DNA from: Flavobacterium plurextorum
GTDB lineage: Bacteria; Bacteroidota; Bacteroidia; Flavobacteriales; Flavobacteriaceae
NCBI RefSeq assembly: GCF_002217395.1
Contig: NZ_MUHD01000035.1
Coordinates: 1-64,000 of the forward strand
Reading direction: 5' to 3'
DNA: 64,000 nt
In this document: in pieces, positions 41,856 through 51,180 of the stretch
How positions within the stretch are numbered: position 1 is the stretch's first letter
Layout: each line of letters starts with the position of its first letter
The notes under the pieces: model-generated
The model's database searches: none
What the model saw: only the letters and a program-made list of their open reading frames with translations
What the model was told of the DNA's origin: nothing
Program-made: the position numbers and the translations under genes

Positions 41856-43248
41856 TGTCTTTTGCTTTAGATTCTCTCGAATTTTTCTTGTACCATTCTC
41901 TAAAAGATTCCTCAGGAACGTCTGGCATTTCGCGCTGATCGTACCATTTATTCATTTTATTATTAACCATTGCCGGAATATTTTTCATCACAAATCTTCC
42001 TGATTTTCCCGCAATGTTAAAAATTGTTGGATTTGCCAATACTGTTGCCATAGTTTTCATTGCAATTGTTTTAGCTTTTGGCGTATAACCGTCTTTTACC
42101 AAAACCTGACGCCATTTATACAATTGATCATGAATATCAATTTTTACTGGACAAACGTTAGTACAAGAACCACAAAGTGTGCTTGCAAAAGGCAGATCGG
42201 CATTTTTGCTCATGTCTAAATTGGGCGCTAAAATAGAGCCAATTGGTCCTGCTACTGCATTGTGATAACTGTGTCCGCCACTTCGTCTGTAAACCGGGCA
42301 GGTATTCATACAAGCACCACAACGAATGCACTTTAGAGAATTTCTAAAATCTTCGCGTCCTAATTGTTTACTTCTTCCGTTGTCGACAATTACAATATGA
42401 AGTTCTTTTCCGTCTCTTGGTTTCTTAAAATGGCTTGAAAAAGTTGTTATAGGCTGTCCTGTTGCACTTCTTGCCAATAATCTTAGAAAAACGCCTAAAT
42501 GCTTGCGTTGTGGAATCAGTTTTTCAAATCCCATACAAGCAATATGAACATCGGCTAAATGTGCGCCCATATCAGCATTACCTTCGTTGGTACAAACGAC
42601 AAATTCACCTGTTTCGGCTACGGCAAAATTCACTCCAGTTAAAGCTACTTTTCTAGTCAAAAAAGTATTTCTTAAACTATGACGTGCTGATTCAGTTAAA
42701 TACTGTGGATCAAAATTACCTTTTTCTGTTCCCAAATGTTCGTGAAAAGTTTCACTTACATCTTCTTTCTTTAAGTGAATGGCAGGTAAAACAATATGAC
42801 TTGGCGGTTCTTTACGAAGCTGCACAATATATTCTCCTAAATCTGAATCGATAACTTCTATGCCTCTTTCGGCTAAATAATCATTCAAATGACATTCTTC
42901 TGTAAGCATAGATTTTGATTTCACCATTTGCTTTACGTCATGTTTTGCCATGATCGAATGTACAATTTCATTGTGTTCTTTTGCATCAGCAGCCCAATGT
43001 ACAATGATTCCGTTTCTTTGGGCATTAGCCTCAAATTCTACTAAATAATCGTGAATATTCGAAAGCACATTAGCTTTGATGCTTGAAGCCGTTTCACGTA
43101 ATAATTCCCAATCATCAATTTGATGCGCCGATTTATCACGTTTCGCACGAACAAACCACAGTGTTTCATCATGCCAATTGACACGCTCCACATCTTTGTT
43201 GAATTTTGCTGCAGCTTCGCTGTGCTGTATTATTTTTTCTGAAGACAT
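41845..43248 (-). CDS. lutB: Lactate utilization iron-sulfur protein B
   Basis: A 467-residue LutB/YkgF protein. An N-terminal LUD domain (~60-290) carries GVNFAVAETGEFVVCTNEGNAD. A ferredoxin-like domain follows with two [4Fe-4S] cysteine sets, CIRCGACMNTCPVYRR and CGSCTNVCPVKIDI (about 310-375). It transfers electrons from L-lactate within LutABC. It overlaps lutC and lies 195 bp after lutA across a spacer with a 17-bp inverted repeat. Its role here fits oxidation of lactate generated from rhamnose. Confidence 0.95.
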   Translation of the reverse strand: MSSEKIIQHSEAAAKFNKDVERVNWHDETLWFVRAKRDKSAHQIDDWELLRETASSIKANVLSNIHDYLVEFEANAQRNGIIVHWAADAKEHNEIVHSIMAKHDVKQMVKSKSMLTEECHLNDYLAERGIEVIDSDLGEYIVQLRKEPPSHIVLPAIHLKKEDVSETFHEHLGTEKGNFDPQYLTESARHSLRNTFLTRKVALTGVNFAVAETGEFVVCTNEGNADMGAHLADVHIACMGFEKLIPQRKHLGVFLRLLARSATGQPITTFSSHFKKPRDGKELHIVIVDNGRSKQLGREDFRNSLKCIRCGACMNTCPVYRRSGGHSYHNAVAGPIGSILAPNLDMSKNADLPFASTLCGSCTNVCPVKIDIHDQLYKWRQVLVKDGYTPKAKTIAMKTMATVLANPTIFNIAGKSGRFVMKNIPAMVNNKMNKWYDQREMPDVPEESFREWYKKNSRESKAKDNEQ

Positions 43249-43443
43249 TTTTTGTAAGTTGAGTATTTCACCATTAAGATATTAAGTTAAATAAGTGAAA
43301 CTTTATGAACTTAAATACTTAAGGATAAAAGAAAATTAAGCTTCAATTTTAAGTGATTTCTTTATTTTAACATTACGTCAAAGTTTGATGAACTTAATAT
43401 CTTAATGCTAAAAAAAAGAAATTTATTTTTCTCTTAAATTTAA
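43249..43443. repeat. Inverted-repeat spacer between lutA and lutB
   Basis: CATTAAGATATTAAGTT (43272-43288) and AACTTAATATCTTAATG (43391-43407) are perfect 17-bp inverted repeats. Inner ACTTAA/TTAAGT words allow alternative pairing. The hairpin lies within the presumed lut transcript. Confidence 0.75.
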
Positions 43444-44184
43444 TTAGTTTTCAAGTGAATTTAAGATTTCAGCAATATGAATGGTTTTGATTCTGCTTTT
43501 TTGTCTTTTCAAAATTCCATCTAAATGCATTAAACAAGACATATCTCCTCCCGTAATATAATCGACATTATGACTTTCGTGATCTTTAATTCGGTCTTGT
43601 CCCATTTTTACAGAAACGGCTTCTTCGGTAACACAAAATGTACCTCCAAAACCGCAGCATTCATCTTTTCTGGTTAAAGCAACTAAATCAAGTCCTTCAA
43701 TATTGTGAAGTAATTGTTCTGGTTTGGAAAAAAATGGCGCATTTAATTCTGACATCTGCGAAAGCTTCAAACCACGTTGTCCGTGGCAGCTTACGTGCAT
43801 TCCTACTTTAAAAGGAAAACGTCCGTCGATATGATCAATTTTTAAAATATCAGTTATAAATTCTGTTAATTCAAAAACCTTATTTCTTATTTCTGTCGCT
43901 GCAATCTCTAATTGATCATCATGCAAATGTTCTTTTACATGCAAAACACAACTTCCTGAAGGGCAGACAATATAATCGAATCCTGAAAAATTGGCTATAA
44001 AATTAGCATCACAGCCTTTTGTTAAGTGTGCATAACCGCTGTTTGCCATTGGCTGTCCGCAGCAGGTTTGTCCCATCGGAAAATGAACTTCACATCCTAA
44101 TTTCTGTAAAAGTTCGTATGTCGCAATACCCACTTTTGGATAAAACTGATCAACATAACACGGTATAAATAGCCCGATTTTCAT
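43444..44184 (-). CDS. lutA: Lactate utilization protein A (cysteine-rich domains)
   Basis: A 246-residue LutA/YkgE protein built of two CCG-type cysteine-rich domains like those of heterodisulfide reductase: IPCYVDQFYPKVG with GQTCCGQPMANSGY in the first half, and VSCHGQRGLKLSQ with KDECCGFGGTFCV in the second. It handles electron transfer in L-lactate oxidation together with LutB and LutC. It lies 243 bp downstream of the rhamnulokinase gene on the same strand. Confidence 0.95.
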   Translation of the reverse strand: MKIGLFIPCYVDQFYPKVGIATYELLQKLGCEVHFPMGQTCCGQPMANSGYAHLTKGCDANFIANFSGFDYIVCPSGSCVLHVKEHLHDDQLEIAATEIRNKVFELTEFITDILKIDHIDGRFPFKVGMHVSCHGQRGLKLSQMSELNAPFFSKPEQLLHNIEGLDLVALTRKDECCGFGGTFCVTEEAVSVKMGQDRIKDHESHNVDYITGGDMSCLMHLDGILKRQKSRIKTIHIAEILNSLEN

Positions 44185-44219
44185 TTTCTATTATTTTTAT
44201 TTTTAACATTCTAGATGTT

Positions 44220-44390
44220 ATATTTTTCTCGCAGATTTGACAGATTGAACAAATATTTAAAAATTAAATCTGAATGAATCTACTTGCTGTTTGTCATTTT
44301 GATCCCGAAGTCTCGGGAGAGAAATCTTCGTAAGTAACTCCAGAGCTAAAAGCATCAATCTTTGTCAAAATGACAAGATTATTAAGATTT
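44220..44390. repeat. Dispersed GTCATTTYGA-type repeat between rhaB and lutA
   Basis: TTTGTCATTTTGATCCCGAAGTCTCGGGAG begins at 44291 and continues AGAAATCTTCGTAAGTAACTCCA. The same string, with few changes, lies on the minus strand at 58750-58817. CGAGACTTCGGGATC also gives a local hairpin (CCCGAAGTCTCGGG). Just upstream (44223-44275) is a CGCAGATTTGACAGATT-type word also seen at 47230. Confidence 0.75.
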
Positions 44391-44427
44391 CTTATAAACC
44401 AATCAGACTTTTTAATTTTTAATTATT

Positions 44428-45789
44428 TCAATGCTTATAAAACTTCAAATCAATCAAGTCATTCTGAATTGGTTTAGGATTCCAGTTTTGATGAATTGCC
44501 AATGCTGCTCCCAAAGCGCTTGCCTGCGCCATCGATGCGGCATAAACTTCAACATCAGGAAAAGCTTCGGCTAATAAATTCATATAAATTGAATTTTTAC
44601 TGAAACCTCCATCAACAAAAATTTTCTTTACAGGACTGTTATGAATGACTAAGTTAGTTGAAAATACTTGTTGTTCTACCAAATCCAACATCAATTGATG
44701 GTAAGCGATTTCATAGCTTTTAAATGTTGAAAGATCTCTTTCTTGAAAAGGACATTCTTTCAGTATATCAAAATTATACTTTTTAGGATAAATAATCTGA
44801 AAATTTAAGGCTCTTAAATTAGATACAATATTTTTATCAAAATAAACCTCTTTGTATGTATCAACGGGAACTTTAAAATGTTCTGCTAATCTCTTAGTTT
44901 GTATTTCGTGTTCGTTTCCTGCAAAAAGTCTTGCCGCTTTTACAGGTTTTTCTGTGTATTGCAAATAACACAAACAATCATTCTGTAATTCTTCGAAAGT
45001 TAATTGTTTATTATTGAATGGATTCAAGGAAATACTCCACGTTCCTGTTGACAATAAAACAAAAGGTTCTGTAAAATTTATGGTATAAGGAATTATAGCT
45101 GATGAACTATCGTGAAGTCCAGCACCTACTGACAAACCATCTTTTGTTTTTATAACGTCTTTTCCAGAATAAAACTCTGGAATTTTAGATGAAATGCCTT
45201 CATTTTTCAACCATTTATGGTATTTCATTTTTTTGAAATTCCAAAGATTGGTATGACAACCCACGCTTGTAATATCAGCGTAAGCTTCATTGGTTAAAAG
45301 AAAACTCAAAAATTGCGGAAGGTGCAAGCAATATTCGACCTTTTCAAATAATTCTGGTCTTTCTTCTTTTAAACGGTAAATCTGCATTCCCGAATTTAAG
45401 CTTCCTAAAACCGGAGAAGCTGTTTTTACAGCAAATCGTTCTTTACCTTTATATTTATGATAGAAATCGTTTTTTAAATCCTCTGGATAATCTTTTAGAT
45501 AATTATACAGAGGAGTTAAAACTTTTCCTTCTTTATCAATGTAGACAAAACTAGCACCGTAGGTACTAAAATTAATGGCTTTTAATACATAATTGGTTAA
45601 AGCTTTTATTTCTTCCAAGCGTTCAAAAATCCAGTTTTTAAGCACTTCTATATTCTCGCAGGGAAATCCATCTTCGTCGACTGTTTCGTCTAGATTAACA
45701 GATTTTTCCCAAACAATTCTATAGTTTTCATCAAATAAGAATACTTTTTTGTTTGTTTTACCAATATCAAAAATTGCAACTACATTCAT
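44428..45789 (-). CDS. rhaB: L-rhamnulokinase (FGGY family)
   Basis: A 453-residue FGGY sugar kinase. The N-terminal phosphate loop is IFDIGKTNKKVFLFD (6-20). STYGAS and a central GLHDSSSAIIPY precede LLSTGTWSISLNPF, the second nucleotide-binding loop. FVDGGFSKNSIYMNLLAEAFPDVEVY near the C-terminus binds the adenosine. It phosphorylates L-rhamnulose at O1 with ATP. Specificity is inferred from its position 36 bp after the rhamnose isomerase gene and from the rhamnulose-1-phosphate aldolase upstream. Cytoplasmic. Confidence 0.9.
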   Translation of the reverse strand: MNVVAIFDIGKTNKKVFLFDENYRIVWEKSVNLDETVDEDGFPCENIEVLKNWIFERLEEIKALTNYVLKAINFSTYGASFVYIDKEGKVLTPLYNYLKDYPEDLKNDFYHKYKGKERFAVKTASPVLGSLNSGMQIYRLKEERPELFEKVEYCLHLPQFLSFLLTNEAYADITSVGCHTNLWNFKKMKYHKWLKNEGISSKIPEFYSGKDVIKTKDGLSVGAGLHDSSSAIIPYTINFTEPFVLLSTGTWSISLNPFNNKQLTFEELQNDCLCYLQYTEKPVKAARLFAGNEHEIQTKRLAEHFKVPVDTYKEVYFDKNIVSNLRALNFQIIYPKKYNFDILKECPFQERDLSTFKSYEIAYHQLMLDLVEQQVFSTNLVIHNSPVKKIFVDGGFSKNSIYMNLLAEAFPDVEVYAASMAQASALGAALAIHQNWNPKPIQNDLIDLKFYKH

Positions 45790-45825
45790 TTTTTTAATTG
45801 TAAATTGTTAATTACCAATTATAAA

Positions 45826-47100
45826 TTATAAGCCTGTAGCTAATGTTTTTAATCCTCTTTCTCCAATAAGATTTTTTCTAACAGAAAGACTTCTGTACAA
45901 TTCAACTGGATTTAAAGCGGCACCAGAACGGAAACGAGCCTCAGCAACTAACGCGCGAACGTCTGTACGGAAAGCATTTTGAAGAATTTCCTGTGCTTTT
46001 ACTACATCATTTTCCTGTTGTGCTTTTTCTAATGCTTTTCTGTCTACAGAAAGTGCTTGTGCATAAGCAATCATAATAGCTTCTACAGACTGCAATAAAT
46101 CTTCTAATGGATCTTTGATGTTGTGCGATGCGTCGATCATCCAGCCAAGATCTTTTGCATGATTCATTCCTCTTGCATCCATTCCTTCAACCAATTCATT
46201 GAAAATCAAAAATAACTGATATGGTTTTAAAGCTCCTGCTGTTAAATCGTCGTCACCGTATTTTGAATCGTTGAAGTGAAATCCGCCCAGTTTGTTTTCC
46301 ATTAATAATAAAGAAACAATCTGCTCGATGTTTGCATTTGGTAAATGATGTCCTAAATCGACTAATGTCTGCGCTTTATCGCCTAACTTTTTAACATACG
46401 AATAAGACTGTCCCCAATCAGCTACTGTCGTTGAATAAAAGTTAGGCTCAGCACATTTATATTCTAAAAATAATTTCCAGTTCGAAGGCAATGCATCGTA
46501 GATTTCTTCTAAACTTTCTAATGTATTTTGATACGCTTTACGAAAGTTCAACTGTCCTGGAAAATTAGATCCATCAGCAAGCCAAACTGTTAATGACTCA
46601 GATCCTAATTCGATTCCGTGTTTAATAACTTCAATATTGTGTGCAATCGCCTGTTTGCGAACTGCTTTATTTACGTTTTGTAACGAACCGTATTTATAAG
46701 TATGTTCTGAATCTGCCTGATCTTGAAATGTATTCGAGTTCATGGCATCAAACTTTAAATTGTGCTGCGCTGCAAGTGCTTTTATTGCTTTATAATCTTG
46801 TGGAATATCCCACGGAATATGCAGAGAAATAGCTCCTGAAGCATTATTTAATTTATGAAGCAAACCAACATCTTCGATTTTTTCTTCGATTGAACGCGGT
46901 TCTCCTCCACCTGCAAAACGTCCAAATCTTGTTCCTCCAGTTCCTAAAGCCCAAGATGGAATTGCAATTTGAAAATCGATTAGTTTTTGAATAATCGCCT
47001 CAGTATTATCAATTTCTGACGCTGTAAAAACCAGTTTATTTTGGTGTTTTTTTAATAATTCCTCGTTATGAGATTCAATATTGTTTGATCCGATTATCAT
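45826..47100 (-). CDS. rhaI: L-rhamnose isomerase
   Basis: A 424-residue TIM-barrel sugar isomerase of the RhaI type common outside enterobacteria. Segments GTGGTRFGRFAGGGEPRS (57-74), SLHIPWDIP, a metal-site series LDLGHHLPNANIEQ / GFHFNDSKYGDDDL, and GWMIDASHNIKDPLEDLL fit the family. It converts L-rhamnose to L-rhamnulose using divalent metal. It starts 470 bp downstream of the aldolase gene, beyond a terminator-like hairpin, so it may have its own promoter. Co-transcribed with rhaB. Confidence 0.92.
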   Translation of the reverse strand: MIIGSNNIESHNEELLKKHQNKLVFTASEIDNTEAIIQKLIDFQIAIPSWALGTGGTRFGRFAGGGEPRSIEEKIEDVGLLHKLNNASGAISLHIPWDIPQDYKAIKALAAQHNLKFDAMNSNTFQDQADSEHTYKYGSLQNVNKAVRKQAIAHNIEVIKHGIELGSESLTVWLADGSNFPGQLNFRKAYQNTLESLEEIYDALPSNWKLFLEYKCAEPNFYSTTVADWGQSYSYVKKLGDKAQTLVDLGHHLPNANIEQIVSLLLMENKLGGFHFNDSKYGDDDLTAGALKPYQLFLIFNELVEGMDARGMNHAKDLGWMIDASHNIKDPLEDLLQSVEAIMIAYAQALSVDRKALEKAQQENDVVKAQEILQNAFRTDVRALVAEARFRSGAALNPVELYRSLSVRKNLIGERGLKTLATGL

Positions 47101-47570
47101 AATACTTTATATTTTAATAGAGTGTAACAAGATATGCAATTTTATTTTATATGTGTATTTTTAACACATAAATTCTAAGCCACTAAATGGCTGACTAAAA
47201 AACATTTTTATTTATTTTAATAATAAGATTTTAGACGCAGATTAGACAGATTCGCTATCGCGAAAATGCTGATCTACGCAGATTTTTTTTTAATTCATTC
47301 ATTATGAAAAATCAGTTTTTTTTCTGCGTCTTCACGATAGCGAATCCGTTTTATCAACGTTCTATTCTTCTTTTTCTATGCATTTAAAAACCTTTTGCAT
47401 AATAATTTATATGATCTAAACTCTGCGTTTAACTTTACTATTTTATGCTGTTTAGTCTGCACAGTAAAAGTCTTTTATATCTAAAAAAATCTAACGCCCG
47501 AAAAATCGAACGTTAGACCACAAAAAACCACTTTTGCTTAAACAAACTTATAAAAAAACCTAAACAATCT
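47101..47570. other. 470-bp non-coding region inside the rha cluster
   Basis: It holds an inverted repeat (GATTCGCTATCG at 47249-47260, CGATAGCGAATC at 47335-47346, plus GACGCAGATT-type words) and the terminator hairpin at 47483-47520. No gene is seen. Confidence 0.7.
47483..47520 (-). terminator. Terminator or attenuator after the aldolase/dehydrogenase gene
   Basis: On the minus strand TCTAACG...CGTTAGATTTTTTT: a 7-bp stem with a 14-base loop and a T7 tail, about 55 bp after the stop codon and inside the rha cluster. Confidence 0.75.
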
Positions 47571-49721
47571 TTATCTATAAAAGCCCATTGCAACGCCGCC
47601 GTCTACGTTTAAAGCATTCCCTGTTGATTTACCAAGTAAACCTCCAACAAAAGCAAAACAAGCATTTGCAATATCATCTGGCAATATGATTTCGTTTAAT
47701 AACGTACGTTTTGCATAATAAGCCGGAAGTTCTTCAACTGTAATTCCGTATGCTTTCGCACGACCTTCTGCCCATCCGCCAGACCAAATATTTGAATCTG
47801 AGATTACAGCATCAGGATTTACTGTGTTTACACGAATTTTATCAGCTCCTAATTCAGCAGCCATTAAACGTGTTAAATGTGCTTGTGCTGCTTTGGCAGA
47901 GCCATATCCAGGATTATTTGGACCCGCAACAACAGCATTTTTAGAAACAATATTCACAATATCACCTCCAAAACCTTGTTTGCGCATTACTTCAATTCCG
48001 GCTTTAGAAACAATAAATTGTCCTTTTACCAAGATATCATATAATCTATCCCATTCTTCAAGAGTGTGTTCTGCAATAGATTTTGAAATACTGATTCCTG
48101 CATTGTTTACAATAATATCTACACCACCAAAAGCTAAAGAAGCTTGATCTAAAGCTAATTCTGTACTAGATTCATCTGTTACATTAAGTAATGTACTCGC
48201 AACTGCATCTTTTCCAAAAGCTTTAATAAACTCAGCTGTTGCACCTTCTAAACGCTCTTGATTGATATCATTGATTACCACGCAAGCACCTTCTTGAGCA
48301 AATTTCTTAGCAATAGCCTTACCAATTCCGCCCGCAGAACCTGTAATAACAGCTACTCTTCCAGACAATGCTTTTGGTTTTGGCATACGCTGTAATTTTG
48401 CTTCTTCTAATAACCAATATTCAATATCAAAAGCTTCTTGGTGCGGTAATGAAGTATATTCTGAAACAGCTTCTGCACCTTTCATTACATTTACTGCATT
48501 CACATAATATTCTGATGCCAAACGTGCCATCGTTTTATCTTTTGCAAAAGTGAACATACCAACTCCTGGATATAAAATCACAACTGGATTTGGGTCACGC
48601 ATTGCAGGAGAATTTGATTTCTTGCAGGCATTATAATAGTCTTTGTACATAGCACGGTAAGCCTCAAAAGCCGGAGCTAGTTTTGCTTTAACCGCATTTA
48701 CATCTGATAAATCTTCGTTTGGATCTAATTCTAAAACTAACGGACTGATTTTAGTTCTTAAAAAGTGATCTGGGCAAGAAGTTCCTAATGGAGCTAATTT
48801 TGAAAGATCATTTGAATTAATGAATTCCAAAACTCTTGCGTCATCTGTATAATGACCAATCATTTGACGCTCTGATGAACAGAAACCTCTTAAAATTGGA
48901 GCAACTTTTGCAGCTTTCAATTTACGATCAGCTTCTGGAAGGCTATCAATTTTCTGACCTCCAAAAACGGGACGTTTTTTGCCGTAATTGTTTTCAAGAT
49001 ATTCAGCACATTTTTCAATTACTTCCAATGTGTTGATGTAACTTTCGTATGCAGTATCACCCCAAGTAAATAAACCGTGAGAACCTAACATGATTCCTCT
49101 TAGTTTTTTACCTTTCTTTTCAGCTTCTTCTAAACAACTTCTTAATTGAAGTCCTAAATCGAAGCCCGGACGCTGCCATCCTACCCAGCCAATTTCTCCG
49201 TTAAACAATTCTTCTGTAATTTTTGCTCCGTCTTTTGCTGCTGCGATTGCAATTGCCGCATCTGGATGTAAGTGATCGATGTGTTTGAATGGTAAAAAAC
49301 CATGCAAAGGTGTGTCGATAGACGGCGCTTTTGAAGCTAAGTCGAAAATACAGTGATTGAACAATTCTACCATTTCATCTTCAAACTCAATTCCTCTGTA
49401 CACATTTTCAAGATTGCGAAGTCTGTCTAAATATAACGCTGCACAACCTGATTTTGTTAAAGTTCCAATATCTCCTCCAGAACCTTTAATCCACATAACT
49501 TCAGAGCTTGCTCCAGTTAATGGATCTTTATCCGTAATTTTTACAGAAGTATTTCCTCCTCCGTAGTTTGTCAATCTTAAATCGGCTCCTAATAAATTAG
49601 AGCGATAAATGAAAAGCGCTACTTCATCACCAGCTAGTTCTTGAGCTTTTGCCTCATCCCAAAGATAGCTAACATGCTTAAAATTCATATTTTTTGTATT
49701 TGTATTTGACATTGTTATCAT
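47571..49721 (-). CDS. Bifunctional rhamnulose-1-phosphate aldolase / L-lactaldehyde dehydrogenase
   Basis: A 716-residue fusion. The N-terminal class II aldolase domain (~20-430) has YGGGNTSVKI, FKHIDHLHPDAAIAI and IMLGSHGLFTWGD with metal histidines. The C-terminal short-chain dehydrogenase (~450-716) has VAVITGSAGGIGKAIAKKF, VNNAGIS and PGYGSAKAA with the catalytic Tyr-Lys. The aldolase splits L-rhamnulose-1-phosphate into DHAP and L-lactaldehyde, and the dehydrogenase oxidises the aldehyde to L-lactate. This architecture is known from rhamnose clusters of Bacteroidota and others (RhaEW type). An in-frame ATG at 49712 is an alternative start. It follows rhaT by 15 bp. Confidence 0.94.
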   Translation of the reverse strand: MITMSNTNTKNMNFKHVSYLWDEAKAQELAGDEVALFIYRSNLLGADLRLTNYGGGNTSVKITDKDPLTGASSEVMWIKGSGGDIGTLTKSGCAALYLDRLRNLENVYRGIEFEDEMVELFNHCIFDLASKAPSIDTPLHGFLPFKHIDHLHPDAAIAIAAAKDGAKITEELFNGEIGWVGWQRPGFDLGLQLRSCLEEAEKKGKKLRGIMLGSHGLFTWGDTAYESYINTLEVIEKCAEYLENNYGKKRPVFGGQKIDSLPEADRKLKAAKVAPILRGFCSSERQMIGHYTDDARVLEFINSNDLSKLAPLGTSCPDHFLRTKISPLVLELDPNEDLSDVNAVKAKLAPAFEAYRAMYKDYYNACKKSNSPAMRDPNPVVILYPGVGMFTFAKDKTMARLASEYYVNAVNVMKGAEAVSEYTSLPHQEAFDIEYWLLEEAKLQRMPKPKALSGRVAVITGSAGGIGKAIAKKFAQEGACVVINDINQERLEGATAEFIKAFGKDAVASTLLNVTDESSTELALDQASLAFGGVDIIVNNAGISISKSIAEHTLEEWDRLYDILVKGQFIVSKAGIEVMRKQGFGGDIVNIVSKNAVVAGPNNPGYGSAKAAQAHLTRLMAAELGADKIRVNTVNPDAVISDSNIWSGGWAEGRAKAYGITVEELPAYYAKRTLLNEIILPDDIANACFAFVGGLLGKSTGNALNVDGGVAMGFYR

Positions 49722-49736
49722 ATGTTTTTTCAGTAT

Positions 49737-50786
49737 TTATAAAGAGTTTCCAATTCCCACTAAAACAATCGAAAGCATAATTAATCCGATTCCCCAAAGG
49801 AATGTTCTAAATGTTTTTTTCGATACTCCTGTCCATTCTTTCAAATAGAATCCCCAGAAATTAGCCGTTAGAATAATAGTTGCCATGTGTAAAATCCATG
49901 AACTTGCACCGTTTCCAAGTTTGCTTTCGCCCATTCCGTAAAAGAAGAACTGCAAAAACCACATTGTTCCGGCAAGTGCTGAAAAGAGCACATTTTTTGT
50001 AATTGGAGTAGATTTATTGGTGTAATCACCAATGCTTTTGTTTTTGAAATTAAGGTATAAACACCAAATAAAATTGGTAGTCAAACCTCCCCAAAGCAAG
50101 ACAATATAAGTTACGTTGTTTTGAAATAAAGGATTACAACCTAGTTCAACTGCTTTTTCTGCCATTGGTTTTCCAGCTTCAATTCCGTAATTAAAAAACG
50201 AACTTAATATACCCGAAATAACCGCTACGGTTAAACCTTTTGCTAAACTAAAATCTTTATCCTTATCTTCATGTCCAGTCGAAAAATCTTTCTCTTTCAA
50301 CATTCCAGCTTTCCCAGAAATAGCGATTCCTAAAAGGCAAACTGCAACGCCCAACAAAACCAATTGTCCGCCAGAACTTGCCAGCATATCCGAAAATGAA
50401 ATTTTACCTTCTGTTGGGTACAAATCGTAATAAATCGAGGGAACTAATGCTCCAAAAGCAGAACAAAATCCTAAGGTTATTGAATTCCCCAATGACATTC
50501 CAAGATAGCGAACTCCTAAACCGTATGTTAAACCTCCAACTCCCCAAATTAATCCCATTGAATAAGTGAAAGCTTTAATAGAAGGAGAAGCAGCAACAAT
50601 GATTTCTGTAAAATTTGGAATCGTTAAATAAGCCGCAATTGGTGGTACAATTAACCAAGAAAAGAAACCGCCCACAAGCCAATAGCTTTCCCAGGCCCAA
50701 TCTTTAACTTTTTTAAAAGGCATATAAAAACTACCTGAAGAAAATCCTCCGATAGAGTGAAAAATAATTCCTAATAATGATTCCAT
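49737..50786 (-). CDS. rhaT: L-rhamnose/H+ symporter
   Basis: A 349-residue integral membrane protein matching RhaT. About ten hydrophobic helices can be counted, with the N-terminal landmark FHSIGGFSSGSFYMPFKKVKDWAWESYWLVGGFFSW interrupted by the family's polar loop. GLTYGLGVRYLGMSLGNSI and TTNFIWCLYLNFKNKS are further matches. Inner membrane, proton-coupled L-rhamnose uptake. First gene of the minus-strand rhamnose cluster and divergent from the GntR regulator over 394 bp. A direct-repeat element lies ~75-95 bp upstream. Confidence 0.95.
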   Translation of the reverse strand: MESLLGIIFHSIGGFSSGSFYMPFKKVKDWAWESYWLVGGFFSWLIVPPIAAYLTIPNFTEIIVAASPSIKAFTYSMGLIWGVGGLTYGLGVRYLGMSLGNSITLGFCSAFGALVPSIYYDLYPTEGKISFSDMLASSGGQLVLLGVAVCLLGIAISGKAGMLKEKDFSTGHEDKDKDFSLAKGLTVAVISGILSSFFNYGIEAGKPMAEKAVELGCNPLFQNNVTYIVLLWGGLTTNFIWCLYLNFKNKSIGDYTNKSTPITKNVLFSALAGTMWFLQFFFYGMGESKLGNGASSWILHMATIILTANFWGFYLKEWTGVSKKTFRTFLWGIGLIMLSIVLVGIGNSL

Positions 50787-50859
50787 TTAATAATTTTATT
50801 TTTTGGTTAATTGTGATAGTTAATTTGGTTTTGTAAAATAATATAATGCTCGAAAGAAA

Positions 50860-50879
50860 ACTGTCCTGTACTATCCTTT
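50860..50879. promoter_or_regulatory. Tandem 10-bp direct repeat upstream of rhaT
   Basis: ACTGTCCTGT followed immediately by ACTATCCTTT: 8 of 10 positions match, period one helical turn. It lies 74-93 bp upstream of the rhaT start, a position suited to an activator. Confidence 0.5.
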
Positions 50880-51138
50880 ATGAATCTTGTAATTATGTTA
50901 AAACTGCTTATTATTTGCAAAGAACAATCCTTAAGTATTGGAAAAGTAAATTTAAAAACGCTATTTTAGCGATTGATTTCGTAATTATTATATCCTCAGT
51001 TCACTACTAAATTGTGAAAAACACTTAAATATAAAACAAGCCGTATTTAATTCCGCTTTTTTTGTAAGGAAAGTAATAAAATCAGTATGTAAAGCAGGTT
51101 TTAAAAACCATTTTTTTAATATTATAATTTAAAATTAT

Positions 51139-51161
51139 GTTTCATGACCAAAATATGAAAC
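51139..51161. promoter_or_regulatory. Palindrome before the GntR-family gene
   Basis: GTTTCAT (51139-51145) and ATGAAAC (51155-51161) form a perfect 7-bp inverted repeat around 9 bases, ending 19 bp before the ATG. A candidate autoregulatory site. Confidence 0.5.
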
Positions 51162-51180
51162 TAGTTTGCAAAACATAATC

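Larger units (their letters stand above)
50787..51180. other. 394-bp divergent regulatory region of the rhamnose cluster
   Basis: No gene. It contains two regulatory candidates: a 10-bp-period direct repeat near rhaT (50860-50879) and a palindrome near the GntR start (51139-51161). Confidence 0.6.

Noticed and set aside
47824..48147. Plus-strand open frame inside the aldolase/dehydrogenase gene
   Set aside because: It is fully antisense to the SDR domain, which has clear cofactor and catalytic motifs; no independent evidence supports it.
51166..51180. Upstream TTG start for the GntR-family gene
   Set aside because: ATG 51181 gives the normal start of the winged-helix domain. The TTG lies within 5 bp of the palindrome at 51139-51161, a likely regulatory site.
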